From: Petrosia ficiformis
Lineage: Eukaryota > Porifera > Demospongiae > Haplosclerida > Petrosiidae
Direction: 5' to 3'
Assembly: GCA_947044365.1 (NCBI GenBank)
Contig: OX345649.1
Span: 3,233,633 to 3,297,632 of the forward strand
DNA: 64,000 nucleotides
Position 1 is the first letter of the stretch; each line of letters begins with the position of its first letter. The position numbers and the translations under genes were made by a program. Of this stretch, positions 11,955-24,961 are shown piece by piece. The notes under the pieces are model-generated. The model worked only from the letters and a program-made list of their open reading frames with translations, made no database searches and was not told the origin of the DNA.

Positions 11955-14900
11955 CTAACTTGATCTTCTAAATACTGATAACAATCTCTGTAAGATTCCA
12001 CTGTCATTTTTAGCAACCTCTGGTTTTAGAGTCTTTGTAGTGAGATTAAAGAGAGACCCAAAGCCTATTGCTATAACTGTACTCACAAAACATATCACAT
12101 TATATGGCATACTGAAGTCAGGTGTTGGAAGTAAAACTAACAGAGCCTCTGTGTGGACACGAAGAGGAAGATTACTGGAAGGATAAGAAATATGTCTATG
12201 AGGTAAATGTATAATGTATGTAAACAATGTTCATTTTATAACTATTCAGTTTTCTGTCCACACTGGTCAGGATAACTACATGTACCTGAATTAAACATCT
12301 TACCAATATAGCTAACTACCTTAGATATATGTAATACATGTACATATATAAGATACTGAGACACAAACAACACTAAACGTAAATTAGAATCTGACCACAG
12401 CCTGGTAGAACAGTGATTATTATATAATTTTGTAAAACCATACCACTTTGAATAAGATACATGTGTATATGTACATGTATAACATATGTAATAGACACTG
12501 TGACATTTTAGTAGCATACAAATAGTCTACTACACATGTACATGTACATGTACTTTCTTAGTTCCATAGTACATGTTTAGATGCTAAAAAGAAATTATGT
12601 TTATCCATTCAGAGTACCACTGATATAATACATATACATATCAATGAGTCGCAAGAGGATAAGATGTTATACCACAACATTAAAGTCTACTAATACATAT
12701 TAATATACTGTATTATAGACTATCCTAGTGTGCACAATTAACATAATTAGTAACAAATACTAAGATATACACGTACTGAATATTACATACAGGTTACTAC
12801 ATAGTACATACAGTGTATCATCTGTGCCAAGGTAGAATTCACTGCATTAGAAATGCTTACTTTATAAAGATTGGCTATACAGCCACTTGATAGAGAAAGC
12901 AGACAAAATTTGGTAACTTACATACTGTACATGTATGTACATGTACATGTACATGTATAAACTCAAAAATAACTGTTCCTATATACTACAGAACAGTGAG
13001 CATTTAAAAGTAAAATGTTTAATCAACATTATTAAGCACTAAAATATGTATGTATCGACCATGGATATCTAATACACATGTACATTTGTAAATGTAAATT
13101 ACATTAAATTTTGCATGTTGAGAATTGTATACACAAGCTACATGCATGATCAAACTTTATTCCTATCAGACAATCAATCATAGCATTCTTTTAGCAATTA
13201 CTGTTTCATTTATAATGAAATTGGTAGCTTCCTGGACAGGGCTCTCTTCAAACTTTGTACAAGAGGGTATTTTGGTCCACTACACATGTACATGTACATG
13301 TGCATCTCTTCAGAATGCCACCCTTGTTTTATACTGCTTGGTTCCCTATTTAATATTAAAAACGTTTATTGAGCAATAACGAAGAGAATAACAAAGAAGA
13401 GTCACCAAATGACAGAGTTCAGAGGCCTCTCTCTAAATTCCAACACTTAAAACCTTATTTTCTTTATTAGAATAATTCCCGCTTCCAGCACAGTTAATAG
13501 CCTTCACTCTTATACTATAGCTTACACTATATTCCAGTTCAGTGAGAATATAGAAATTATTAGTTGTATTACACGTTCCTCCTATACAACTACCATCCCC
13601 AGGGGGTGGTTCAACATCTATCATATATTTCTCTATATATGTTACATTGTATTTGTCAATGCAAGCAAACAAGATCACATGGAAAATTGACTGCACCTAC
13701 ATGTACTTATGAGGCAATTATTTCTTATTTGCCTCACTACCTTTCTGGTGAGAACATTGTTCTGGATAGGAATAAAAATGGTCATGTGATGATAGAAACT
13801 GCCGATGAGAAAAACTTGAATTTCTACTATAAGTAGTGTACATGTATAATTACATGTATGTATATAACACTATCATACATGATATATATATACATGTATG
13901 TACATAGAAACATACCTTTCATGACTTGTGATCTTATCTCTCATCATGGAAGGTGGAAATGAACAATTGAGACATTGAGAAAGAACAGTGGTCAGTACAG
14001 CAGAACTACATGAAACATGAGGAACAAGAAAGTTATAACATTACAACATAGTCTTTGCTACATGTATATACATGTAATTATTGTACAGTTAACAGAAGCA
14101 CCCACTTGACATAGAATCCATGACTAGCATCAGGAGGATATTCATTCCATTTCAGAAATGCTCTTAAGAATTGTATTGAGAGAGTGAATTTTGATGACGG
14201 AGGAAGAGATAGGAGTAGTTCTGTAGTATATGGTCTCTGTCTGTCTTTAGCTTGCATGAAATAGTGTGAGACAACTGAAAGGAAGAGAAGGAATCAGTAG
14301 TATGATTTAGACAATGTAGGTAGGAGTGTTAAACAAATCATCTCATATTATTACATGCAGAATATGTTTAGTGCATACATGTACATGTACTTCCTACACA
14401 TGTACATTGTACCTTCATGCATCTACATGTATGTACATGTACATGTACTTCCTACTCATGTACATTGTACCTTCATGCACCTACATGTATGTACATGTAC
14501 ATGTACTTCCTACACATGTACATTGTACCTTCATGCATCTACATGTATGTACATGTACAGTACATGTACAGTACATGTACTTCCTACTCATGTACATTGT
14601 ACCTTCATGCACCTACATGTATGTACATGTACATGTACATAGCACATACCAACCTGACTACCTATCCTCCTATTAACGACCCACAGAACCTACCTACATT
14701 ATCTTTACAACTCTTTCCATTGACTTCATGTACACAATCAATATCCCTTGTGTGTAGTAATATCCTCAAGTACCATGGAACCATGTCAAAAAACACAACT
14801 TTAAGTGAATTAACAGGATCAAGATTACTTATTTCTGTTACTATTCCTCCTCTCTCTAGACCTGATCCTGATAATGTACGAATAACATATAATAATTTTA

Positions 14901-17900
14901 TTTTATTATGTAACTAAAGGCTATAGAAAACATTAACACTAGAGAAAGCAGCTTATTAAATATGCATATTGAGTAATGAGGTTAATGCCAATATCCATTC
15001 AAATGTTTGAATGTCATTCAATTATCAGTGAAAATGAACAAAGCTTCGTATTTCACACATTTGTTATTTCTAAAATAATACACATGTATGACATTAATTT
15101 ACATGTACATGTACATGCAACCAGTCTACATGTACTATGTTATTTGTACATGTACATCCACTATGTACACGTACATCAGGTATGATAATCACTTACCAGT
15201 AATATATCTTTGAACATGCAACAGAGGCAGTGTCTTCATTTCTGCATTAGAGCATATACATGTACTGTACATGTGTATAATATACATCTACATGTACATG
15301 TACATAAATCTCATGTAAACAATGTATATTACCTGGTATAAATGGGACTTTCCATTCACATGACACATCAAGATTAGATTGAGCTAGGAGATGATATATG
15401 TGTAATAGAACAAACTAACACTTCAAATACATTTTCAATTTCTACACGTAAAGTAGAGTGAGTGGATTGATAGCATCATGTATGGAAAAATGGATGAAGG
15501 GATGGGTGAAGTAATGAATGCAGATACATGTACAATAAGTGGTGTGGAAACAGCCAGTCATGCAGGACATTACCCAATAAATCTAGTGAATGTCCAGTAA
15601 ATTGAAACTGAGCTGTATACAAAGTGTATGGGTTATAGCAAAATGGTGAGCTAACATTTGATATTTCAATAGAAATGAGTTACGACAACATATCGCAAGC
15701 AAATATCCAAATATTCGCTCGTTAAATTAAGTGAATATCTGGATACTAAAAACTAGTATTCGTAGCAGCCATATGTACATGTATAGACAGATAGTCATAA
15801 AATACACTTGTAACTAATCTCATTGTTTGAACAACAGCACTCACAATTGTCAAAAATATGTTTACATGTATATAAAGCAGGGCATAAACAAAGGTGGAAA
15901 CATTCGAAGGTTCGTTATAATTTCTTACCTTCGAAGGTAGAATCCATTCCACAAAGGTTCGCAATTAACACGTGGTTAATTATTTGCTGCAATAATTATT
16001 TATAACTCTTAATTAATTATTACATTTGTCACGTGGAGATTGATAATGGCTGAGAGTGAAGAGACCATGGACGAGAGTGTGGACTTTCAAAACCAGAATG
16101 TACTGAATCTCATCTGCCATCTTCTGAATTAAGAGGTCTCCCATTAGATAAACACTTGTATAGATACAAAGTTAACACATTCATAGTGTTACACCTTCGT
16201 TTATGCCCTGATATAAAGCTTATATATTGTATGTACATGTACCTGTCAGGTTAGCAATATCAAATACTGCAATTTCTGTGTCTTGTCCATATAAAAAGTT
16301 GTGTATTATTTCAGAAGGTAAAGGAGATAGTTTCATCTCACTCAACTTTATTAATAGAAAACAGTACATGTACATTGTGTATACATTAAAGAAGTACATT
16401 GTATAGTACATGTACATGTATATTGTGTATAGATTACAGAAGTACAGTACATGTACATGCAGCACAATTATATTGTGTATACATCACAATAGTAAAGTAC
16501 ATGTACATCAAATATCCCAATTAAAATTAAGGAAGAACAGCCCAAGTCCAAATTTGTAATTTGTTACAATAACATTTATTTAGTTTGTTTTTTTTTTGCA
16601 TAACTTGTACATAAAACTGTGGTCCTGTTCCACTTGTTAGATAAGCATATACAGCTCACTAAAGTGGTGAGTTAAGTCTATGTGGTAACGAGTCACACCC
16701 TTACATGTTAGTCCAAATTACACATGTGCAGTTTGTAAGAGTGTAATACCTCATTGCTGAAGAGTCTTTGTTCTACAGCTGTTTTAGATTCATGCAACAT
16801 CGGACAGTGCTCTATTAAACTGTTCCAACTGCAGAGAAACGTTTTGTCACCATGGATCCATCAGTGATTAGAGCTGACAATATGTTGCAGTTATTAGATT
16901 TAGCAGAGGGATATGTCAAAAATGTTTTTGGGATAAAACAAACTAGCTGGTGAGAATAAGTATATTGGATATGAATTATTTCATTTCTGTCACTGTACTG
17001 AAGAATGAAAAGGGCTTCCTCCCCTTTACTTTACTCAAAGATTGTGGTTTAACATGTAACTAGTTCATGCTGAATTACGGAGTTGAGTTGTTCTTCCACT
17101 ACACACTTACCATAATACAGTACATGTAAGACTAATGAAAAACCAAAAGCCTTCTACTATATATGTACCTCAATGCCAGTAATGTCCACAAATATTTTTG
17201 ATTCATCTGCTAATGGACAGTGTGATCGCAGCTTTGTTGTGAAAAGGGAACGCAAAGACCAAACTGTAGGGGAATTACAATGTATATACAGGTAATAAGA
17301 ACACAGGTACAATGGTATAATTATAATAATGTTACATGTATGTTACATGTACATGTACATGTGTTGTATGTATGAAGGGTTGTTCATGTATATAGCATTT
17401 TTTTTACTTTGGGAAGAAACATTTCAAGATACATGTAGTTAAATGATATGCATGTATTATGGTGTTTGAAGCACACCCACCTAGGGGATCTGGGGTACAT
17501 GTACATGTATGTATGTCCCATGAAATTTAAAATGTTTAGAATTTACAGACCTGTATGAGACTGCTTCTGGTGCAAAAAAAAGTTAAGTTAAGAAGAAGGG
17601 ATCTCTGGGTTTCCCCCTTTCTGTATAAAGTCTTGCTATACATACATGTACATGTACATACAATTATGATGCAACTGACATTAAGAATTCACAACAACAA
17701 ATTTAATTTTTTAGTAATTTGATCTAATTTTGTTCAGAGAAAAGAAATTATATTGGGAAAACAACCAAATAAAGCTTACTTACATTGCAACGGTAATATT
17801 GATGAAAGGGCTAGGTAAAGTAATGAAGACTATACACTATAGTACACCTTTCAATGTCTCGATGAATGCCGTAAATGGGTAGAGCCTATAATCAGGACAA

Positions 17901-20900
17901 CTTTAAGACCCTGGCAATCAAGACTACAACACCTATAATCAGGTGAGGTAGAGCTACTATCAACCCTTAAGTTGAACAATCTTTTCCAGGGAAACAGCAT
18001 GACGGCAGCCGAACTCGAACCACCAACCACACGACCAGGAGGCCCAAGCTCTAACCACTATGCTAAACTGCATCCAAAAAAAAAAAATTGTACAACAAGT
18101 GAAGTAGAAGGAAGTGCACAAATAGTCTGGGGCGGCACGACTGATAGCCCAGCCTATCTTCCAACTCTGAATAATTGATAACTAAGTAACGATAATATTG
18201 ATGAAAGGGTTAGGTAAAGTATTGAAGACTATACACTATAGTACACCTTTCAACGTTCAACTTAAGGGTTGATAGTAGCTCTACCTCACCTGATTATAGG
18301 TGTTGTAGTCTTGATTGCCAGGGTCTTAAAGTTGTCCTGATTATAGGCTCTACCCATTTACGGCATTCATTGAGACATTGAAAGGTGTACTATAGTGTAT
18401 AGTCTTCAATACCTTACTTACATTGTGTAATACTAGCTACATGTACATGTATGTCCCTATAGTACATACACGATCACTCACATATCTTCTGTTCCTTTCT
18501 CTCTGGTCTGAAAACTACAGTTAGCGTTTGATGAAGTTCAGTCCTAACATGATTACACTCAGAATCCTAAAGTAAAAATATATAAATAAAATGAAAAAAA
18601 AACATGTACATGTACATGTCAGCATTTCAGACAGGGGTGAGATTCTCTCCAGAGATCCAAAATATTTACAAGTTTAACTTCAGAAACAACTTCAGAGAGC
18701 CTAGATTTAAACACTTTCCTGGGAGGCATACCCCACACCTGCTCCGCCTTAATTAAGATTTGGTGTTAAGACACATGTACATGAAAATTCATGTGTCTAG
18801 CATGCTAGCAATAGGCGTAGACCAACAAACAAACAAGCAGCCACAATGGCTTCATTAAACATTAGAGCAGCCACTATGGTGGCTTAGAAAAAGAATCAGC
18901 CACAATGGCTTAGAAATAATTACAAGCCACAATGGCTTAGAAAATAAACAGCCACAATGGCTGATGTATATGTACATGTACTATCGTACTACATGTAATG
19001 TACCTTAACACCAATTCAAATTAAATTGTATTGTAACATGCAAGACTTGTGTCGAGTTGCTAAATGAACACTATATTTGAAACTACTGTACATGTAAACT
19101 GTATACACATGTACATGCAGTACATTAATTACATTATTTTATGTCTTACCATACACACTGGTTTCACATGTAAACCCATTGAATGATAGTCAGAATCATA
19201 CAGTCTTGTTGCCACATATAAACTACCTAATCCAGCCTAAAGAAGGGAACAAGTACATGTACATTGTACACAGTGTTACTTTATTACAAAAGAGGTTCTT
19301 TGGTGTACTAGAACAGCCATTCATGAAGTCCAATACATGTAAATAAATCGATGGTCAATTTTAACTGACAAATTATATGTACATGTACATGGGGATGAAG
19401 ACAACAGTGGTGTAAATACTAAATATGTCCTCACACTCCCAAGGGACCATGACTCCTGGTTATTATATCTTATTGTTGCCCTCTAAAACTTATATTAAAT
19501 ATCTTTTTGCTAATAGAAACCTCAATGGTATCCCCCTCGCAGAAACAATTCCCTATGAAAACCTTTAATATTAATAATTAGTGAAATTAATGAATGTGAA
19601 TACTAGCTAAAATGGGTGGAGTGTGAAACTAGCACATACCATACAGATGTGATACGTTAGGCAGTTAATATTCACTTTATTTGTATGTAGAAATAACAAA
19701 TTGTAACAAATTTTAGATGTACCCAATTTGGCAATATTAATTTTGAATAAGTACTCAAAGGGTGAATAATAATAATCTGTATGTAATATATAATAAACAT
19801 TATCATTTGCATGTGTATATACATGTGCCATTTTATATCCCCACCCTTAATCTTCCTGTAGAAGATAAATGTATATATATTAGGCCCTACATTTTGTCCA
19901 CATGGTAATAGCTTAGTCCATGGAGTGAGATTTTCTGTACACACAGCTTCACGAGGTAAACCAGAATACCGAAGAAGAGTAGAGGAAACATTACCTAAAA
20001 TATACAAGAATTACTGAAATAGATACAAATATAGTACACAAATACACAGTACATGTACCATTAAGCAGTTATACATGTACATGTAGAACACAGTAAGCAA
20101 GTATGGGAAATGTACCAATTAATATAAATTTTGAAGCAATTAATTATAGAGATCCTGAATTCTGTCTCCCCCTTCCCTTTTGTTTTACAATACACATAAC
20201 CTGACCTTTATAATGTTACAAATTAAACATGGTACATGTATTACAAATGTACCTAATAAAGCTCCCTCAGGTCTGAATGAAAGTGGAGGTTGATAAGTTG
20301 AGGAAGAGTCAATAGAATTAAGAGAAGCACACATAAGTCCAGACACACCATTCACTACACCTTTCCACTGGTAATCAATACTACATGTATAAGATTAAAT
20401 ATAATTAGCATGGAAACACATCATATGACTACTATGAAGCTTTGCCATGATATAGTAACTATTTTATCAGTACTATATATAAATGTATACACAGTGTGGT
20501 CCCCAGAATTGTCAATTGATTTTTTTCTAAAATTAATGTATTTTTAAATGAATTGCAACAGTTTAAGAAGAAAAAGCATAAATTTCTGCTTTATGAACAG
20601 CACTTAAAAACTCAATTAATCTTAAACAAGCCAAAACAGTGAGAATAAAGCTGCTTCTTCATGTAACTGTTCACTAGATTACATCATACATTCAGGGCAG
20701 TATCATTGTTAGGGCTGTATGCTGTTTTGTTGCTATTTATAGTAGAGAAGGCTACATGCAGAAACAGCCGAGAATAAAGCTAAGCTGTAGGGAGATGTAC
20801 ATGTATGTTCATTGTATCCCACATACAATACATCACATGCATGGTTCCATAGTTCTATGCTTGATTCGATTTGTGAGGGTAATTTTAGGTTCTTGTATAT

Positions 20901-21487
20901 AGCATTCTGTCTACTAATAGGTTATTTTTCTGTTAAATAGAAATAATTTAGTCAAATTATAATTATCAAAATCATGAAGCCCAAAATCATGTGCCTCACA
21001 CAAAATTGTAAGAGTTGAGAGGTCTGAGAATGGTTAATTGTAAAAACACCTTGTGTACATGTACATATCTTACTTTTGTGTATCTGGTAAAAACCACACC
21101 CAAAACTCAGCACCTGGAGGTGAAGAAACAGGTGAATAACCCCATGAAGATGTCCGCCATTTCCCTCTAGTGAGAGTAAGATGGAGTTCTTGAATATCGT
21201 AATGTCCTATAAGTTGTGCCAATGATCGAGGAAATAATCCAAAGTGACGAACTGTTAAAAGAAATTTAACTTCTACTATGAACAAAATGAATCAATATAT
21301 TTTTACCTTGGTTAGGGGCAGCAAGTAATACAGGGTCAACATTCCATGTTGTACGGTGTTCAAAATGTCCTAACACTCTACCATCAGGAAGATGTTTTAA
21401 CATTAAGTCTTCCCTGTAGTTCTGAGGTACTTCAGCGCCTTTACTGAGCCATATGTTGAGGAGCAACAAAAATAAGACTCCCGCCAT
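11955..21487 (-). CDS. PIGT: PIG-T, GPI transamidase subunit, complete 14-exon gene
   Basis: Exons, read on the minus strand: 21487-21307, 21251-21074, 20380-20253, 19994-19891, 19236-19150, 18566-18482, 17263-17169, 16345-16243, 15383-15333, 15241-15197, 14867-14694, 14274-14106, 14005-13916, 12195-11955. All have GT/AG ends and matching phases; they sum to 1731 bases, 576 residues, against 578 in human PIGT. Residues 1-18 form a signal peptide ([17 protein letters not shown]). Landmarks are RELHL-type strands, [36 protein letters not shown] and [15 protein letters not shown], followed by one C-terminal membrane helix. The VCTENL cysteine corresponds to human Cys182, which forms a disulfide with the catalytic subunit PIG-K. 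Role: in the ER membrane complex that cleaves a C-terminal signal and attaches the GPI anchor. It shares a 110-base promoter gap with the RhoGEF gene. Confidence 0.95.
13433..13696 (-). pseudogene. Orphan fibronectin type III exon inside the last PIG-T intron
   Basis: An 87-codon frame on the PIG-T strand encodes [20 protein letters not shown] followed by [12 protein letters not shown]. This is the typical second half of an FN3 domain: the E/F strands with the Tyr corner, then A.N..G.G.YS. It is flanked by no other recognisable exon and its frame does not fit PIG-T. It is probably a fragment of one of the many FN3-containing receptor-like genes of this lineage, moved here by duplication. It could also be a nested or cryptic exon. 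Confidence 0.55.
14389..14641. repeat. 58-base minisatellite with alternating variants in a PIG-T intron
   Basis: Four units begin TACTTCCTAC at 14389, 14447, 14505 and 14579. Units 1 and 3 read CACATGTACATT and CATGCATCTAC; units 2 and 4 read TCATGTACATT and CATGCACCTAC. The array is therefore a dimer of a dimer. Unit 3 has an extra ACAGTACATGT stretch. It lies between PIG-T exons 11 and 12. The long Met/Tyr/Cys-rich frames across it are repeat artefacts. Confidence 0.85.
17793..18417. mobile_element. Fold-back element with about 200-base inverted arms
   Basis: The left arm (about 17793-17975) starts AATATTGATGAAAGGGCTAG and runs through CCTATAATCAGGACAACTTT and AGGTAGAGCTACTATCAACC. The right arm (about 18250-18417) is its reverse complement. 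A second direct copy of the left start is at 18190-18250. The centre (17976-18180) contains a tRNA-like SINE. The element lies in the PIG-T intron between exons 6 and 7 and has no coding potential. Confidence 0.75.
17990..18078 (-). mobile_element. tRNA-derived SINE-like sequence with A and B boxes
   Basis: On the minus strand TAGCATAGTGG (18065-18055) matches the pol III A-box consensus TRGCNNAGYGG. GGTTCGAGTTC (18021-18011) matches the B box GGTTCGANNCC in all but its final bases. The spacing of about 34 bases is typical of a tRNA head. The sequence does not fold into a clean cloverleaf by eye, so a SINE head rather than a functional tRNA is inferred. Confidence 0.6.
18834..18966. repeat. 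Five short palindromes AGCCACAATGGCT in a PIG-T intron
   Basis: AGCCACAATGGCT or AGCCACTATGGTGGCT occurs five times in about 130 bases, mostly followed by TAGAAA. Each core is a hairpin (AGCCA/TGGCT). It lies between exons 5 and 6 of PIG-T. No function can be assigned. Confidence 0.7.
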
Positions 21488-21597
21488 GTGGCTTTCTAAT
21501 TAATGCGCAGTTGAGCAGAGGGTGGGGCTCATCCAGCTAGATGCACAATTGCAAATATTATTTGGGTGGAGTTAGTTTACTTTCACTCTTAGAAGTC
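21488..21597. promoter_or_regulatory. Bidirectional promoter gap between PIG-T and the RhoGEF gene
   Basis: Only 110 bases separate the two start codons, which are read outward in opposite directions. The gap is richer in G and C than its surroundings (GGGTGGGGCTCATCC) and has no clear TATA box. A shared promoter is inferred from the spacing alone. Confidence 0.6.
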
Positions 21598-24500
21598 ATG
21601 GACGTGTTGCCAGCCATCACTCCTCAGCACACATTTAATGGTCGATCAGATGTATTTGGTTCTCCTGTACTTCATCCTCTGTCATTCTCAGGAGGTAGGG
21701 ATATGGCTTGCTTCAAATTTTGATTTTATCATTTCTGCAGATAGAGAGAGCAAAATGACAATAAGACAGAAAGTGGTGAAGGAAATCTTTGATTCAGAAC
21801 AGACATACATATCACAACTAAATACAATAGTCTCAGTAAGTGAAAAGCAACTATTAAATTAGCCAATTCCACCAGCTTCAAGCTAAAGTGCTCAAATATG
21901 AGCTACTACTAGTTTGCAACTTTCAAACTGCATGCTTAGAAATATTCATCAACCTACCAAACAGCCTTACCCAAGTGCTTCCCACAACAGTCAATGGTTA
22001 AACCCAGTTCCATCCTTCCCAAGCTATTACCCATGTCATTCGTTGAGGTATATCAAGCCTCAAGGTCTCATTTTCATTTTTAATTCATGATTATATATAC
22101 TTGCAAAATTCTACTCTATTCTTAGTTATATCTTAAACCCATTCGAGTGAGTTGTCTACTACCATCAGATGTAATAACAGCAATATTTAACAATATTGAG
22201 GGCATCTTGTCTGTGAATTCTGAGCTCCTTCGATACATGAAGCAACAGAGTGTTGGAGAGGCCTTTTCTTATTTAGGACCATTTCTCAAGCTATACTCAT
22301 CATACTCAAGTAATTACCAAACAGCAATTGAGACACTTGAGGTGAGAACATGGTCATTGAATATAAGATGTTCATCGACACATTCCAATTGTTCAGTTTT
22401 ATAAGGTGAAAACTGAACTTGAACACATAAACAATGTGTTTTTATGGTTTTATTAGTATGTAGTATATTCAATTATAATCGTTTTTTAAAATTAATCTCA
22501 ATTATGATTTCCTATAAGGTATTTAATATCAGGGGTTCCAAACAGATCGAGGGGAGATTTTTTAAGCCAAGTTGATTAGACTACCAGAATCAATCTCAGA
22601 GAATCCACAATTTGACAATCTCCTGACCTACACTACCCTCACTCTATACTCTAGTATATAGTTGCTGTATGATTATGTGCTATTATTGCCCCCCTAAAAT
22701 GTAATTACATTGCTAACAGAAATACTGACAGTGTCCTCCTCCCCCCACCACCACCAAAAACAATCCTGACTATTATTCTTTTTTCATTTCAGAAATGGTT
22801 GAAAAGAGATACAGAATTTGCAGGATTTATAGAGACTCAAGAATCCCGGCCTGAATGTTGTTACCTCAAACTACCAGCACTACTCATTACACCAATACAA
22901 AGAATACCAAGGTATTGTTGTCAAATACAAGTGGTTATCCATGTAATTGTGTATACGTGTAAGTATGTTCAATTCTATGCAATATGAGACAATAAAAGAA
23001 GTATAATCCACAGGTATAAACTACTATTAGAAGATTTACTGAAACACACCAAAGCAACACATCTAGACTACTCAAAACTAAGTGGTAAATACTTCTTAAA
23101 ACTTATTGATATCAATCTTCAAGTTCCATATACATGTAATCTATTATGCCAGGTGCTGTACAGCAAATAGCAGTAGTTGCTTCTCATATAAATGAATTCA
23201 TTAGACAGCATGAAAATGCAAAGAAAATGTGTTCGATACAAAAGAGGTTTACAGGTAGTTTTGTACCTGGTATTGTTGTTCCAGGAAGACACTTCATTAG
23301 AGAAGGCAAACTAATGAAGGTAATATACTTCCATAGTCAACTGTAATAAGACCTCATCATCAAATATAGATTTGCAAAAGGAAACCAAAGGAAAGGATGG
23401 TCTTTCTATTCTCTGACATGCTGCTCTATGCTAGACCCAATATATTAGATATCAGAGCAGAGTAAGTCACATACACAGTGTTACCTTAGAATTTGATTTA
23501 TGGTACACAGGACATACACTTGTAGAGGTGTTCTACCTCTACTTAGCTCAGAATTACAGGTGATGTTCAAAGATATAAAAATTTCAGGAGTCTCTGCATT
23601 TTTCCAGGTACTTGTAATACTATACAACAATTTGTTTAAAATCAGTATGATTTGTTTTGTACTGATAATGAACACATCTATTCAACAGGTCTCCAATGAA
23701 AACAAATCAGTCACATTCTTTACAAATGATGAACAAGAAACATATGCATGGGCTCAGTCAATAGAAGATACTATAAGGTACTATTATGTCAATTACCTGA
23801 ATTTCATCCACATTCTTGCTAAGAAGACTTACAATGATTTTTAATCATTTACGCACAGAGAATTGCAAGAGTCATTTGCTTCATTTATTGTTCCTTCAAC
23901 TTCACCTCAATTGAGGTTATCATCAACCAGAAGAAATGAATCAGAAAATACAGAATCATTCAATATGTCTTTAGAGGTAATCGGAAGATACAGAATCATT
24001 CAATATCTACATATATATGCCATGTAGAGAACAGTGCAAAACAATGCTCTAAGAAGAATAATGTACCCCTTTCAATTGAGTGTACCTTTTAGTGGTATAA
24101 TATCAGATTGATATATATACTCTAAATGAACTGAAACTATTGAATTAAAATTATTTTAGTATTTACATTTTTATTAACGCAGGACTGCTATCCTTTGACA
24201 ACTGACACACCCCTCTCTAACCTTGCTGAACCTCAGTTAGTAGAGTCAACAGGAACTAATGAAATATTCAGAGAAGGAAATGTAAGGACAAATTTGAAAC
24301 GAACTGAAGGAATAGAGAACTTAGGAACTGAAGAGTTAGAGTTAGTTTCTGAAGAGGATAATGAAGATGATAATAATATTCACAATCTTGAAGAACGGGA
24401 GGAACAACCACTCATAGAGGTGACTACAAAAAACTATAAATAGAAACTTATTTCTGTATGTGTGATATTTTCAGTCATGCATGAAATAAAATAAATAATT

Positions 24501-24774
24501 AGATTTATGAAAATTTAACTATAATCTTTCATTTCGAAATTGGGCTCATAGACTGATCAAGAAGAAACAAATGGTATATCTCAAGATCTATCAACAGGGT
24601 AAGTGTTATTAATAATACTGTTATTAATAATCAGTACATAAGCATACATGCACATTTTGTACATGTAATGAGATGTACATCGTAAGTTGTTAATCAGATG
24701 GGTTTCATCAATTCCACAGATCTACGTCAAGAATATCAGGAACAATGCATAATAACTGTTGTGTAATATCATGA
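21598..24774 (+). CDS. RhoGEF with DH and PH domains, 13-exon gene
   Basis: Exons: 21598-21694, 21741-21835, 22126-22341, 22793-22911, 23014-23084, 23153-23319, 23370-23461, 23511-23607, 23689-23777, 23859-23976, 24183-24419, 24552-24598, 24720-24774. All splice sites are GT/AG, phases agree, and the total is 1500 bases (499 residues). The DH domain starts near residue 40 (VVKEIFDSEQTYISQL, conserved region 1). It includes LKLPALLITPIQRIPRYKLL (conserved region 3, across exons 4-5). A PH domain follows (about 225-350: EGKLMKICKRKPKERMVFLF, GVLPL and a C-terminal helix AWAQSIEDTI). Family role: the DH domain catalyses GDP/GTP exchange on Rho-family GTPases and the PH domain aids membrane binding. 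The acidic tail has no known domain. It resembles FGD/ARHGEF types but lacks a FYVE finger. Copies of exons 6-7 and 11 occur elsewhere in the window. Confidence 0.9.
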
Positions 24775-24961
24775 TTCTTCTGTGTATAATATGTATTCTG
24801 CTATGAATGTACATAAATACTTGTTGCATAAACGCTGTAAATTATGACACTTTCCATTTAATATGTTTATATGTACTATAGACATGAAACTAATGAAATG
24901 TAGGAACAGTATAATTATTATGTACATGCATATTTTAGACTACATGTGAACTATAGCTTAA

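Noticed and set aside
14326..14917. Three overlapping long frames rich in Met, Tyr, Cys and Thr.
   Set aside because: They are translations of the ACATGT minisatellite in every frame, in a PIG-T intron; only the antisense exon 11 at 14694-14867 is coding.
18011..18065. A functional tRNA gene on the minus strand.
   Set aside because: A and B boxes are present but no clean acceptor stem or cloverleaf could be folded by eye; a SINE head is more likely.
23462..23510. A RhoGEF exon starting at AATTTGATTTATGG after an earlier acceptor (ttaccttag).
   Set aside because: It would leave a 28-base intron and a PH domain without the YTCRGVLPL strand; the acceptor at 23510 gives the family pattern and correct phase.
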